Source: Climacium dendroides (taxonomy: Eukaryota; Streptophyta; Bryopsida; Hypnales; Climaciaceae). From it: a DNA stretch of 64,000 bases. This document shows positions 12,119-24,200 of the stretch, one piece after another. The stretch lies in contig OX467083.1 of NCBI GenBank assembly GCA_950106755.1, forward strand, positions 15,743,029 to 15,807,028, in the 5' to 3' direction. The notes under the pieces were generated by a model. The model saw nothing but the letters and a program-made list of their open reading frames with translations. It was not told the origin of the DNA and ran no database searches. Each line of letters opens with the position of its first letter. Positions within the stretch are counted from its first letter, which is position 1. The position numbers and the translations under genes are program-made.

Positions 12119-14184
12119 AATTCAATTGCAATAAAATTTGTAGGAAGAACTCTTTTTGCATTTTATTTTTTTTAAGGTGAATCTATATCTGTACTATATG
12201 TATATATATATTCCACTAGAATAGAAATCCAAGACACCCGCCTTGCTTGTTAGGTGATGGACAGACAGACGGATGGACGGACGGACCTGCCCCATCAAAT
12301 ATCAAAATGACTACTAAGTAGTTTCCGTTTTGTAGGGCAAATCAGAGGATCAATAGAGCAAGCAGAGTCATATATTTGCGCAAGATTGCCTTGCGATAAA
12401 ATCCGGGAAACAGTCGGCCATAGTAGGGCCAACTGGGCGATACTGCAGAGCGTACATTCAGCCTTTGAAGGATTTCGTACAGAATGATCCCCTTGCCAAT
12501 TCTCAAAATGCGCTCTTCTTCATTTCCCACAGCACTTGGGCACTTTCCAGGGCGCCCAGTCTGAAACTCAAATCTGAACGGCTGTACCTCACACCACCAC
12601 CACCGCTAGTTTTTCTAGAGTTGGACGTTAGTTAAGTTGGTACACCAATTTCTGACAAAAGAAAGGAAAAAAACACATGTAAGGAGATACTAAGGTGAAG
12701 CCGCCCACTCATTACTTCCTACTTTCTTGCTCACTACTTTGGCATATGTGTCGTGACCTTACTTGTCCCCACCTTGAAAAGGAGAACAACAAAACATTCC
12801 AAACTTGGGTTGGAAATTTATTCCCAACCTTGGTTGGAAATAACTACGCCTTACAGGTTGAGTATGGTCTCTTGTTGGGGAATGAGTGGTCCTACTTTAT
12901 ACTACCGCCAAATTACAATTTTGAAAAAAAAATCAATTCTAAATGATTTTTTTTTTCCCCATCTCCAATTACAATTATTTTTTTTTCTCAATATAATAAT
13001 GCTTGCATTGCTGAGTGGTGAGTGCCTTTCATTAACAAAAGCTGGTGGGAAAAAAGAGAATCATTGACAAGAATCGCTCCGTGAACTCCACGTCGAGATT
13101 GGATGTGGTGGAGATTGAAGGTACTTGCCAGTGAGTGCAAGCTAGTGGTGGACAATCCCAACGATAGCCAGCCTCGTGGTGGTACAGGAAAAAGAACGGA
13201 CTGCACCACATGACAAGGAAATCTGAGTGACAGGTTCGTAAGATTGATCAGGGGCCCCGGGATGGCCCCCGGGAGGGGTGTCCCACTCCCACCCCACCCG
13301 CCTCCATCAAGTGCTGCTCAGCTGGGCCAGCGGGATCTTATGGGAGCTTGGTGCCAGTGTTTTTTTCTCCCTGGCGATTTGGTGCAAAATTGCACCAAAT
13401 TTTTTTGGGCCTGACACCACACCTACAGAAGGAAGGAAAAAAAATATGATAACCCCCTCACAAATCATCAGAAAACTTCAAATCCAAAACAAATCTTGGA
13501 TGAAATCGTCAAATTGTGGATGAAAATAGATGTGATAGGTGCTAATGTAATGTTTTCTATTCATTATGTGGATGAAAATAGATGTGATATGTGTTAATGT
13601 GATGTTTTCTATTCATTATGTGGATGAATGTTGAAATTTGGAATACCACTATTACATTTAATATTGTCATTATGACACTTCATAAGAAATGAAAAAAAAC
13701 AAACTAAAAACTCTGCTTGGTGCATATTTTTTTTTTGGCTGTGTGAGTGATCTGGTGATTGCCAGGAGTGGATTGCCTGCAGTCGAGAAGGATGTCATTC
13801 CATCTGTCAGTGGCCCCGAATCAGGTACTTTTCGACAGGGGACTTGTGATGTATGGGTGTTGGGCGGACGGACGGACCGGGGACCGGAGCTTGGAAACCT
13901 TCAAAGGTGCAGATGAATTGTAAGCCCATTATTTGGAATTTTGTCAGTAAAGTGAGATTGCGAGTCTGCCCTTTGCTGAGATTGTAAGGGCTGGCTGGGG
14001 TGGGACACCCGCAAGTCACCACTCATGCTGAACGTAACTTAGTCACTAAAGGAATCAACCCTACTTTAGGAACAACTCATTTCCGACCCCTGTTCTCGAG
14101 CCCTACTTTTTGACCCCAAACTTACGTGTCTATAATCTAATTTTAAGGAAGTCTACTCACTTTTTGACATAGAGGGTTGCTATT
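12119..14184. other. GC-richer island with GACGGACG motifs, no gene recognised
   Basis: About 12240-14010 is richer in G+C than its surroundings and includes 'ggggccccgggatggcccc' near 13250. GACGGACGGAC-type runs occur near 12270 and 13868. About 12700-12830 is repeated in inverted orientation at about 19030-19165. A 60-bp direct duplication with 'ggatgaaaatagatgtgata' lies at about 13515-13630. Short frames are present, but none carries a recognised domain. Confidence 0.35.
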
Positions 14185-14744
14185 ATGTGAGCCTAGGAGC
14201 GCAAGTCCATGAGTCTAAAAGACTATTTATACACCTATGTTATAGATAGATTTCTGTGTTGTAGACACCTTTTATGATTGTTTATAGTGTAACTGTGTTA
14301 TAGATACCTATATTATAGGTGTTTATACTATAAGAACCTTCAATGGTTGTGAGATATCTACTTATACATATAGTCAAGACTCACCTACCCGCCTTTTCAT
14401 GCTCACACACTAATATCATTGTTTTTAGATATTGGGCAATGAATTGTACATCATCCGTTAGATTCCTATTTGTTGAAGAGCGCTTTGAGACAAGTCGAGG
14501 GATACTAATAGATATTGTATTTACCAACAATGCTAGTGCAAAAGTGCAATGAGATGTGAGCATAAAAGCCTTGAACTTCGTTGTAGGTACCTACAACCAT
14601 TTGAAGGTGTTTATAACATATCTACCTATAATATGTAAAGAGCCATCTACAACATAGGTACCAATAACATGGATACAACAACCATAGAAAGTGTCTATAA
14701 TATAGACTCTTAGTCTCATGGACTCATAGATTCTATGCTCACAT
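14185..14744. repeat. Foldback repeat of the TATRTTATAGG family
   Basis: Two arms of about 160 bp (14185-14350 and 14580-14744) are inverted copies: the left begins ATGTGAGC and the right ends GCTCACAT, both carrying 'gtccatgag' and then 'ttatagataggt' type sequence. The arms match the minisatellite at 1-905 and the block at 53390-53625. The centre is unrelated and non-coding. It may be a foldback transposon; no target duplication was found. Confidence 0.5.
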
Positions 14745-14908
14745 GTTAGTGCTTCCCCGACCTGTACTTACTACCCTTTCACTTCAAAAATTCATAGAAT
14801 TTTAAAAAAGTTAAGATCATTTTATTTGCTACTAAATTGTTCTTCCAATACCATGCAGCAAGTGAAGTTTGACTTTAGTCAAAAGTTACAAAAATTGTTG
14901 TGCCTTAA

Positions 14909-15877
14909 ACCCCAAATGACAAAGCGGATAGAAGGTGTCCTCACACAATTTGAAGTCCAGTTCAAAGTGTTGTAACTTTTGCATCCAAGGTCCAAATTCA
15001 ATAACAACTTGTTGGGAAAGTTGTGTTCTCCCCTCTAGTTTGTGTGGAAAATATTTCAAATCAATCTAAGATGTACTGAGTTTTTGGGGGCCAATTGAAG
15101 TTCACAGCTTCAATTTGAGTTCACCAAACTGCATTTAGGGCTGCAACTTCGGGGGCTTGGATCTCTTTTGTAAAACATTCACTTTCAATAAAATTTGTTG
15201 GATTTTGTTCCCCTTGAAGTCTAGTTATAGTGGCAAAATTTTCATGTCAATCCAAGTTATTGTGAATGTTTGGGAGCAATTCGAAGTTCAACATCTTGGC
15301 ATTTGGGGAGTAGAGTGAACTTCGGTGGCCTATTTCTTCTTCATACAAAGTCCATTTTCAATAAATTTTTCTGGAAAAGTTGTGCATACTAGTCAAGTTC
15401 GTGAAGCAAAAATCTCATGTCAATCGAAGAAGTAATGAGTGAGTGAGAAGCATTCTAGTAGTAGGAGGTTCAACCTTAGATGTGTTTTTTGCAATTTCTC
15501 TTGCTATTTTTTAACATTTCAAAGTTGTTTTTAAGACACAATGAGTCAATTGAATGAAAAACAAATTCACCAATGTGTTTGTATACTAGTTTTGAATCAT
15601 TTTGTAGTGTAAAGTTTTTCATTTGAGTAGGTTTAGAAAACAATTTTCACCTCCAAATGTGTTTTGGGGAAAATTTCAGCATCTATTTTTGACACTCAAA
15701 CATTATGATCTTGCAATCTATATGGCCAAATGACTTCAAATTTTGTACATATCATCTAAAACACATACACTACAAGATTGTACGGTTGAGATTTGTATAA
15801 CTTGAAGATATCTAGACCTACATAGCTTCAAAAGCAACGATGTTTTTGAACCTTGAATATCGAATGTCACTTTCGGG
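14909..15877. mobile_element. TTAA-flanked non-autonomous element, class A copy 2
   Basis: A 969-bp element between TTAA at 14905-14908 and 15878-15881. Its interior is homologous to 5808-6780 along nearly its full length ('gctgcaacttcgggggcttg', 'tgtacggttgagattt'). The right end inward is CCCGAAAGTGACATTC and the left is ACCCCAAATGACAAAGC, so the inverted ends are diverged. Like copy 1, it is directly followed at its right TTAA by a class B element. Confidence 0.5.
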
Positions 15878-15881
15878 TTAA

Positions 15882-16816
15882 CCCCTAAAGGACCATTGTC
15901 CCTTCGGGGGACAAATTGGATTTCGGGCAGGTACCTATGGGCTGAAATTTTGTCATGATTTTTTGAAACTTTTTTTGAAGATAGAAAAACTGATGAGCTT
16001 TGTGGGAATATAATTTTTTTTCACATTTGGTGCCCGGAAACAAAAGTTATGACCAAATAAGCTCAAAGTAGGGGACGGGGGGCAGTCCGGGCAGCAAAAA
16101 AAAATTTGCAAAATTTTGAATTTTTCTTTTTTGGATTTTTTTTCTTGTAGATTATATTTTTGTCTGCATGGGAAGCTTTGATTCATTCCATTTGGACTTA
16201 CTATGAGAAAGTTATGGACAATCTTGTTTATCGGGCAGTTAGAGCATCTTCCTGAAAAAATAACTTATAGAATTCATTTCTGAATGCAATTTTTACAATT
16301 TTTCTGAAAATTTTTTTTTACATGATTTTGTTTGCTTGCTAGAACAATCTCACCATTGGGATTAGTGCATTTTAATTCCATCTTAAAGATATTAATAATT
16401 TAGATTTTCCTTCATTCTCATACCTACTTCTACTTAACAATTTTTTTAAGCATGAAAATTAATTTTTTTCTTAAAATTTTCTTTTTCCCTAGACTCTCAA
16501 CTCAATTTCCCACAATAAGGATTTAAAGCTCAAAACTCTGTAGTGCAAAAAATTTAAGTTAAAAAAGTTCAAAGTCAAATAATCCAGTCCCGCAAGGTGC
16601 TGAAAAATTTGTTTTTTTCACTTTAAACGCAAATATCTTTTAATCTATGTGGTCAAAATTTCTGAAATTTTTTCCACACATTTCCATACTAGTAAGGTAT
16701 AAGATACTGTGGTTGGATGTGCAAAAAAAATAATTTTCAAATTTTTTTACTCTTTGCTACAGAAATGGCAGTTTTGAGTGTTTTTTGGCAGAAATAAGGC
16801 CTTGGTCCTTTAGGGG
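15882..16816. mobile_element. TTAA-flanked element, class B full-length copy 1
   Basis: A 935-bp element between TTAA at 15878-15881 and 16817-16820. The left end is CCCCTAAAGGACCATTGTCC; the right end read inward is CCCCTAAAGGACCAAGGCC: a 14-bp perfect inverted repeat. It is nearly colinear with 48894-49820 in the opposite orientation. No frame resembles a transposase, so it must be non-autonomous. Confidence 0.7.
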
Positions 16817-16820
16817 TTAA

Positions 16821-16953
16821 AAGCTACTCCTCAACCACATTGTCATGTGAAAATTCCAGAGACAAGAACAATTGAAAATCCCCATTCTTGGTGAGCAGCC
16901 CAAGTTTTTCCATATCAACCCCCAAAAAAACCCATTGTTTGGTCCTTGAGGGG
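16821..16953. mobile_element. Extra TTAA-type right terminus
   Basis: Directly after the TTAA at 16817-16820 comes 133 bp ending in GGTCCTTGAGGGG followed by TTAA (16954-16957). The end matches the class B terminus (CCCCTCAAGGACCA inward). It may be a truncated third element, or the true right end of a larger element into which the 935-bp copy inserted. Confidence 0.35.
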
Positions 16954-16957
16954 TTAA

Positions 16958-17864
16958 CCTTACTATTTGGGAACCATGCTCCAACGCTCATTGATTCGTC
17001 GTACCATTTTTATTAGGTCCACCGCATTTGGGGGTGCAGTTACCGCTTAACGGTCCGACTGCCTGATGATGTTGGACGGACGGACGCTTTGCGATATTTA
17101 GTGAATCATGGTCCCCCCAACTCCATGCCCCCCCTTCCCAATGTTGCGAGTTCCCGGTCTCTCTCTCTCTCTCCCTCTCCCTCTCTCTCTCATTCATGTT
17201 GGTTGGTTGGAAGGACCCTGGCACCACATGTGGCTGGGTACATTGGGATACAAGCGGCCAGAGCCTCTCCCGCCAGGGATTCAGTTATCATCGTGCCAAT
17301 GGCCACTGTACGATACCAATCTTGTCCAATGCCTTGTCCTCCTGGACCCCCTCCCAGATTCCCATTCCAGCTTTTTTTTTTTCGCCCCCTTTTTTTTCCT
17401 TTTTTTTCCCCCTTTTTTTTCCCTTTTTTTGGTCCCCTTTTTTTCCCCCTTTTTTTGGCCCCCTTTTTCCTTCCCATGCAGTGCAGTGCATTGCATGACC
17501 CCAATTGCACTGGACTATTGGATGCGACGGTGGATTTGAGCCAGAGAGAATGTTCATTGGGTTCGTCCCTCGAGGATTTCAAGTCAACTTAGGGAGCCTG
17601 CAGCCACACAGTTATACTTACCTGTTATGGACGGACGGATGGAACCATGGTGGGGATATATACTTGCGGCTCCCCAATTGCAAGTGAGTTGTGTATCTAG
17701 ATTTGCCCAACATTTCAGGACAGATGGAGAGAGAGAGAGGGGTGGAGCTAGGCAATGGAGTACTGGTTATATTAAGGGCTTGGGGTCTGTCCATCTGATG
17801 ATGGATATGCCGATAAAAGTAGAAGTACAGTGAAACCTCTCATAATGCAAATTCCCTACTCGCA
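16958..17864. other. GC-richer island with CT microsatellite and polypyrimidine tract
   Basis: A CT microsatellite occupies about 17158-17192. About 17371-17472 is nearly pure T/C on the plus strand, in alternating T and C blocks, ending before 'catgcagtgcagtgcattgc'. GACGGACG motifs occur near 17073 and 17628. Frames on both strands here are low-complexity artefacts of the pyrimidine tract. No gene is recognised. Confidence 0.4.
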
Positions 17865-17942
17865 TAACTAACTGTAAGGTAGCGTGCTCATAAATTGACC
17901 CTTTAACTAACTGTAAGGTAGTGTGCTCATAAATTGACCCTT
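17865..17942. repeat. Two-copy 39-bp tandem duplication
   Basis: Two adjacent 39-bp copies (17865-17903, 17904-17942) begin 'taactaactgtaaggtag' and end 'aaattgaccctt'. They differ at one base (agcgtg versus agtgtg). Confidence 0.85.
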
Positions 17943-20900
17943 TAACGGCTGATCGGCCTTTTTGATGGGTTTCGGATGGTTGGAAATATTTCCCCTTGTT
18001 TTTCACTTGAAGGAAAATTGATGTCGAATCTAATACAAGTGGTTTCATATTATTCAGAGCATTTATGAATTATTTATGAATTTTCAAAGAATTTTGCCAA
18101 GGACACCTATTTATGATCATAGGCCTTGCAAAACCCGCATGCACGAAGTTTGGAAAAAGATATGGACTTTTCCAAAAATAAACTCTGCAGCATGCAAAGA
18201 ATAATACACTAGGTTCCAAAATGCAACTCTTACTAAATTTAAATGGATTCTAAATTCTTTAGCATTTGCAAGAAGGAGTAATTCGTTTCACCACCGCTCC
18301 CTATTTATTTCCAAGCCACCTAGGAGTCGGTTTGAAGAAGAGAATCGGAATTTGAGCCCCTTCCTAAAGTTCTTTATTTGCATACTCCTTATGTGCATAA
18401 AATCTATTGTACAAACCATCAATGGAATTGATTATGTTAGACATCACCGATTTTCTTAGATGAGCAACCAATCAAACACAATTACTATACAACATGAGCA
18501 TGTTTAAATAATTGGCCTTTGGCGTTTAAGCTTCTCTATGTGCATATTGCTAATAACTGCTTTCCACCATTCCCATGTAGAATAAGGAAAGTTTGGTTGT
18601 ACCTATTTTGGATAGCCCCTAGTCATAGTTTTTTAGGCTCACCTATTGTAAACAATAGTTGAATGCACTATAATTCATTGAGAAAGATTCTTTGTTTGCA
18701 CCTTTTGGTCCATTCATCTCTCTTCTTTCCTTGCTTAGGGAGAAGTGTCAAAGCTAACCACAATAGGTGAGCCTATGAGACCAAAATGAATCCTAATGAA
18801 GAATCCACATATATATTAAATAAAATATTCATCATTAGAAAAAAAATCATTTTTTTTGCATTCTTCCTCATCCTGATGTTTGCACACATTGAACTCAATT
18901 TCTCAACAAATTTCCTACATCATATAGGCTGAAATGCTTAAGTCATTACGAATAGGTACTTCTATCTTATAGGTAGACCCCCCCATTCCCAACCAAGGAT
19001 CCATATCCCCCCTTAGGGTGCAGCTATTTCCAACCAAGGCTAGAACAAATTTCCAACCAAAGCTTGGAATGTGATTTTTTCCTCTTTTTCAAGATTGGGA
19101 CTAATAAAGTCATGACACATGTACCGATGTAGCAAGCAAGAAAGTAGAAAGCAATGAGTAGGAAAGTAGTTCTCACAATTGAAAGAGTCTACTAGTCTAT
19201 TGGATGTGGGTGCATTGAGGCCAACTATTGGCTTCCAAAATTCATAATAATTTAAATTCGAAGGAAAAAAATCATGAAAAATTGGCAATGCCCATCATTT
19301 CTGTTTTTCTACAGGCCAGTCAATTTACACTGCCTTCTGGTGCTCCAGAACATGTGGGGAATTTTCTTTTGAAGTGCTCCACTATGGGTGGTTCCACCAA
19401 TATACCTTACCCAAAGAAAGTGAAGTTCCTCAGATTCATTGGTCCAGCCATGTTGCCATCCTCTCCTTCAATTGCCCTGGGCTGTTGCTTTTGGCAGTGA
19501 CGTACACCATATCTGCAAAATTCCATGCAGTTGGAACTTGGAAGCTGTCTTTCATATGGGTGGAGGCACTTTCTCATGGGCGGCAGCCTTTCTTGTACCA
19601 TTTTTCTAATTTTTTCTAAATTTGTTTCTCTTCCCTTCCGTGCAGTTGCCTTGAAACTTTTGGTTTGGTGTGAAGGTCACTTACTCCAAGGGAACTCCAT
19701 TTGTGTGTGGCTAAGAGTGATACCATTTGATGTTGATTTTGGAATTTTTTTATAGATTTGGAAAGCGTATTAGTGTGGATGTTCGAATGAAATTAATATG
19801 CATATTACCGGTTGACATTCATTTTTTTTTCATATGATTGCTCTCAAATAGTGTGATTGTCATCCAACTTATTCATTGTTGTTACACCACATTCATCCAA
19901 AACTCGTACTATTTAGTGTAAACCAAAACTTGTATTATTTAGTGTACAAGGGTTTTGCGCTACTAATTCATGTTGTTGCACTGATGAATTGGTTTGAGTA
20001 CCAATTTTGGTGAATTTTGCATATTCACTTTGTTATTTTAGTAGCTCCAATATAATTTGTGACCAATTACAACAAATTTGAAGAACTTAAGGTAGATTTT
20101 TGGTCTATCCCACTTTGTTGAAAAATTAAGGTAAATTTTTGGTCTATCTACAATTACAACAAATTTGAAGAACTTAAGGTAGAACTAAAACACTACTATC
20201 TAATATTTGCTACTCAATTTTTTGTGCAATTCCTCAAATATAGTGACAACAACAATCTCTAAAAACATGCCTTTGAAATCCATACATTCCATGAATTTCT
20301 TTAATAATCATAGATTCAATTACAATAAAGAGAAAAGTTATTGCATATATATATATATAAATAAATAAAAGACAGTACCTGCGTCCTAGTTTATGAAAAG
20401 TGCTAGATAGCTATTCAACCAACGGTTTATAAATGAAGGCATTATAGCTCCTCAAACATCCTTCACGAAGAGAATAAAATTGGACACACAACTTTAGAAA
20501 CTCTATGGAAGGACAAGATTTTCAAGACAAGAACTGTCGCCTCAAATTCCCAGTGCTGATTTTGGACTATCCAGATAGGGAGCAATCTTGAACTTGAACC
20601 CCACCGTTGGAAAATTCTTTGATTGAAAAGGTGTTAATATTCCTCTCGCAAAAGGCACTCCCTTTTGCAAATAGTGCAATAGTACAACAGATTTCTTCAA
20701 AAGAACAAAACTTGGGAATCGTGTCTGCAACGCAAATGTGAGTCCAATTCACATTGCTGGACAAAACCTTAAGAATCTAAGTTCGGGATGCACACAAGTG
20801 TCATCTTCAGTGCGCTACGCTAAAAAAGGTTCACTTCAAAAAAAAGCCAAAACTCTGTCTAGCACTGACACAAGGCTGCAGAAGGCAAGGCAGGTTCACC

Positions 20901-21247
20901 AGAATTCAATCATGGACCCCTTTTTTCTCTCGGCCATGGATTCATGACATCGACGTAAATCTACGGTAAAAATGTAGGAAGGCACCTTATAGACAATGTG
21001 AGTCCAAATTCAGAAAACAGAAATTTCTCTAGAATGATCATTCCACCATCCTTATAAGGGTTGTAAATGTATCAGGGTTTAGAGAGTAATGAGCTCCAGT
21101 CCCTTATCTCAATTGACAAATTCATGTCAACATGTAGTACTAGACACTTGCTATCAATTGGTGACATTAAGAATCTAATCATGCAAAGAGCGTATTTCCT
21201 AGCTTCACCTCGGTCTCCATTACAAAGAAGAGTGCCAAATAAGTTAC
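17943..21247. other. Intergenic stretch downstream of the ABCB gene
   Basis: No gene is recognised. About 19030-19165 is the inverted partner of 12700-12830. About 19300-19760 is somewhat GC-richer with splice-like junctions ('tttttctacag', 'ccttccgtgcag') and may be an exon-like relic or non-coding transcript; its translation matches nothing I know. An AT microsatellite lies near 20345-20370. About 20520-20960, just 3' of the ABCB stop codon, is also exon-like in composition and could be 3' UTR or a gene remnant. Confidence 0.35.
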
Positions 21248-24200
21248 CTATTCACGTGATTTTGTTAGGTTGATGAGCTTGGAGTATGCACCGTCCTCCT
21301 TCGTTATCAAAGTATTGTGAGTCCCTTTCTCTACGATCTGTCCATCTCGCACCACAGCTATGGTATCGGCATTTCTGATTGTGGACAACCTGTACGCACA
21401 GAATGATATTTACGGAATATTTGTTTATAAAGGACATCAAAAAGAGGTCGAACACAACAACGAAACTCTGCAGTGAACTAAGAAAAAGTCACGTTCTCGT
21501 ATACGACGAAGCTCTGCATTAGGATGTTCGTCTTGTCTGCATGAACAATGGCGACTAGATAGTGTAATTCTGCGAAAAGGTGAATACGTATATTCTGTGA
21601 AAGAAGGGCGATATATGTGAAGTGTAGGGTAAGCCAATTGATTGTGTAGCTTATCCTGTGTAAGGAACTGAGGAAATTGCACCACTTGGCGCTCAAGGCT
21701 TGGCTTACACTGGTTTCAACTACATGCAGTGGCTCATCGTAACAGTCTATAGTCTTCAAACTTATTCCTTTGACCAAACCATGTTAGCGACAACCAAATA
21801 CCTACGAAGGAAATATAGTGAATTGGGTCCACAAAGTTTCTGGGAGACAAAAGGGAGGTTGCTAGGTGTGGTATGGAATATTATGTACGCTTTGGATAAT
21901 ATTCTTTCACTCATGAGTGATGTTATGCCTGGTAAGCGTCACTCAAAATACATTGGCGCAATTTCCAGAGTTCTTACGTACCTGTGAGCAATGAGGACAG
22001 TAGTACGGCCATGCATGAGCTTGTCCAGAGCCTCCTGAACAATCTCCTCTGACTGTGAATCCAATGCGCTTGTTGCCTCGTCCAACAGCAAGATAGCTGG
22101 ATCTTTGAGCACAGCCCTCGCTATAGCCACTCTCTGTTTCTGTCCACCAGAGAGCTGTAACCCCCGCTCCCCAACCTCTGTTTTGTACCCATTTGGCAAA
22201 GAGCAGATGAAGTTGTGAGCGTTCGCAGCCTTGGCAGCTTCCACAACCTCTGCATCCGAAGCACCGTCCCGGCCATACGAGATGTTCTCATGAATCGTGG
22301 TTGCAAACAACGCAGGCTCTTGCTGGACAAGGGCAATGTGACGGCGCAGGGAGCGCAACCTAAGTTTCTTGGTGTCATGGCCGTCAATCTTGACCTTTCC
22401 TGATGTGGGATCGTAAAATCTTGCAATAAGAGAAATGACTGAGCTCTTTCCTGCAACACATGTAACACAAAAAATAAGGCAAAACTGCAATATAATCTTC
22501 AAAACAATACCTTAATTGCTGCCAAAGTACTTGTACCCAGTAGAGAACTTCAAATGGAGCTAAGGAAAACCCTACAAAATTCCTTATCAATGAATCCATG
22601 AAGCAGGAAATGAAAGACAAAGAACCTGAGCCACTGGCACCAACTAATGCAAGACTCCTCCCCGCGTGCACATTCAGGCTGAAATCCTTGAAAATGACCG
22701 TGTCAGGTCTAGAGGGGTATGAAAAATGGACATGGTTCAGGCTTATGTCGCCTCGCATCTCCAGCACTTCTTGAGCATCTGGGTTTGTTGGATCGATTTC
22801 CGTCTCTCGGTCCAAAATACTGAAAATAGATTTCAAAGCCTGCACAGCTAGTAAACCGTCAGAATTTCGAAGAAGCCATTCGGTGAATGCAGCAGTCACA
22901 CGCGGAGAGCTGTGATGGGTGCACAACAAACCAATGCTCTAAGGCAACTAAGATGATTCCTCTGAAAACCGTCCAAGAGGATAACCAAGAATTGTCAACA
23001 AGAAGTTGATAATAATGTAGAGGTTTCTACACCGTTATGGACCTGATCCCATCTCCAATACTGACCCTTTTCACCAACAGGAACTCGTATCTTTTAGTCA
23101 ACACTTGGTTGGCCTTCAATTAGCAAGTGGAATAAGCATGAATTGGCTCCAAGCCCATGACCACTGATCTTTGAATGGACATGGAATCGTCTATCGCCCC
23201 TTTAATAGTAGTCTACAACCACTCATTGGAATGGTTGCCTAAGAAATCCATAAATGGTGATAAAAATTTGATCTCAACATCTTGGGCTATTGTTCACAAA
23301 GATCTCTCCACACCTCTACAGATCTCTCAAAATCATTCTTAGTGTGAAGCAAATAGTATCCACTACTATACCAGACATCCTGACACATCATAAGAAATTA
23401 AGATGGATCGATACCTGAGAGCCTTTCAAGATGTCTGGGGACATAGTGAGGGACTCGGCCAGCATGACAGCAGTAACAACGAGCACGATGAAAGTGCGAA
23501 TAATATTAGAAAAGTCATCAAATCCGCCGTGGGTGACCAGCGTGGAGGAGTACCACATGGCCAGTCCATAGGAGCTGAAAATTAAGAACTGCGACAGGCC
23601 ATAGCCCAGGCCAGCCAAGTGGCCTCGAAGAAAAGCGCGGCGCTTGGGCAAGGCGAGCTCCCGAATGAAGAGGTCCAGCACTTTCTCCTCCGCACAGAAG
23701 GCTGCCACCGTGCGGATGTTGCTCACGGCCTCCGTGGCCACCATGCTGGCTCTTGCGTACGCCTTGGCTACGTCTCCCCCAAAGCCTTTCAGGAAATGAT
23801 GCTGCATACAACATCCATCATTGCTGACCATGAAATTATTCAAAAAAACAAGATTTTACTATACATATTAATTCACTTAGTACAAGAGAAAAATGGTTTC
23901 CAAAACTTTAATGACTTCGGAGCAAAGAAGATACTCCCTTCCTCTCCCAATAGCCACTAAACAAATAAAAATCAAATGATTTCCGGGAAAAAACTGCAAT
24001 GTAAAACAGTAAGTGTATCCCTCGCTAATTGAATGAACTTGAGCAATTTTCTTGGATTCGTGACATTCGAAAAAGGTATAATGTTACTCTGAGGTATGAG
24101 CTCATTTTATTGAACCCGGTTAGTTTGTACTATAGAGAACCCGGAAGAGGAAACCCAGCGTACACCCGGATTTATCATGCTTGACGTCATTCTGTGAGGT

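Noticed and set aside
17089..17592. Several long overlapping frames on both strands
   Set aside because: They arise from the CT microsatellite and the polypyrimidine tract (Phe/Pro/Leu on one strand, Lys/Gly on the other). Composition artefacts.
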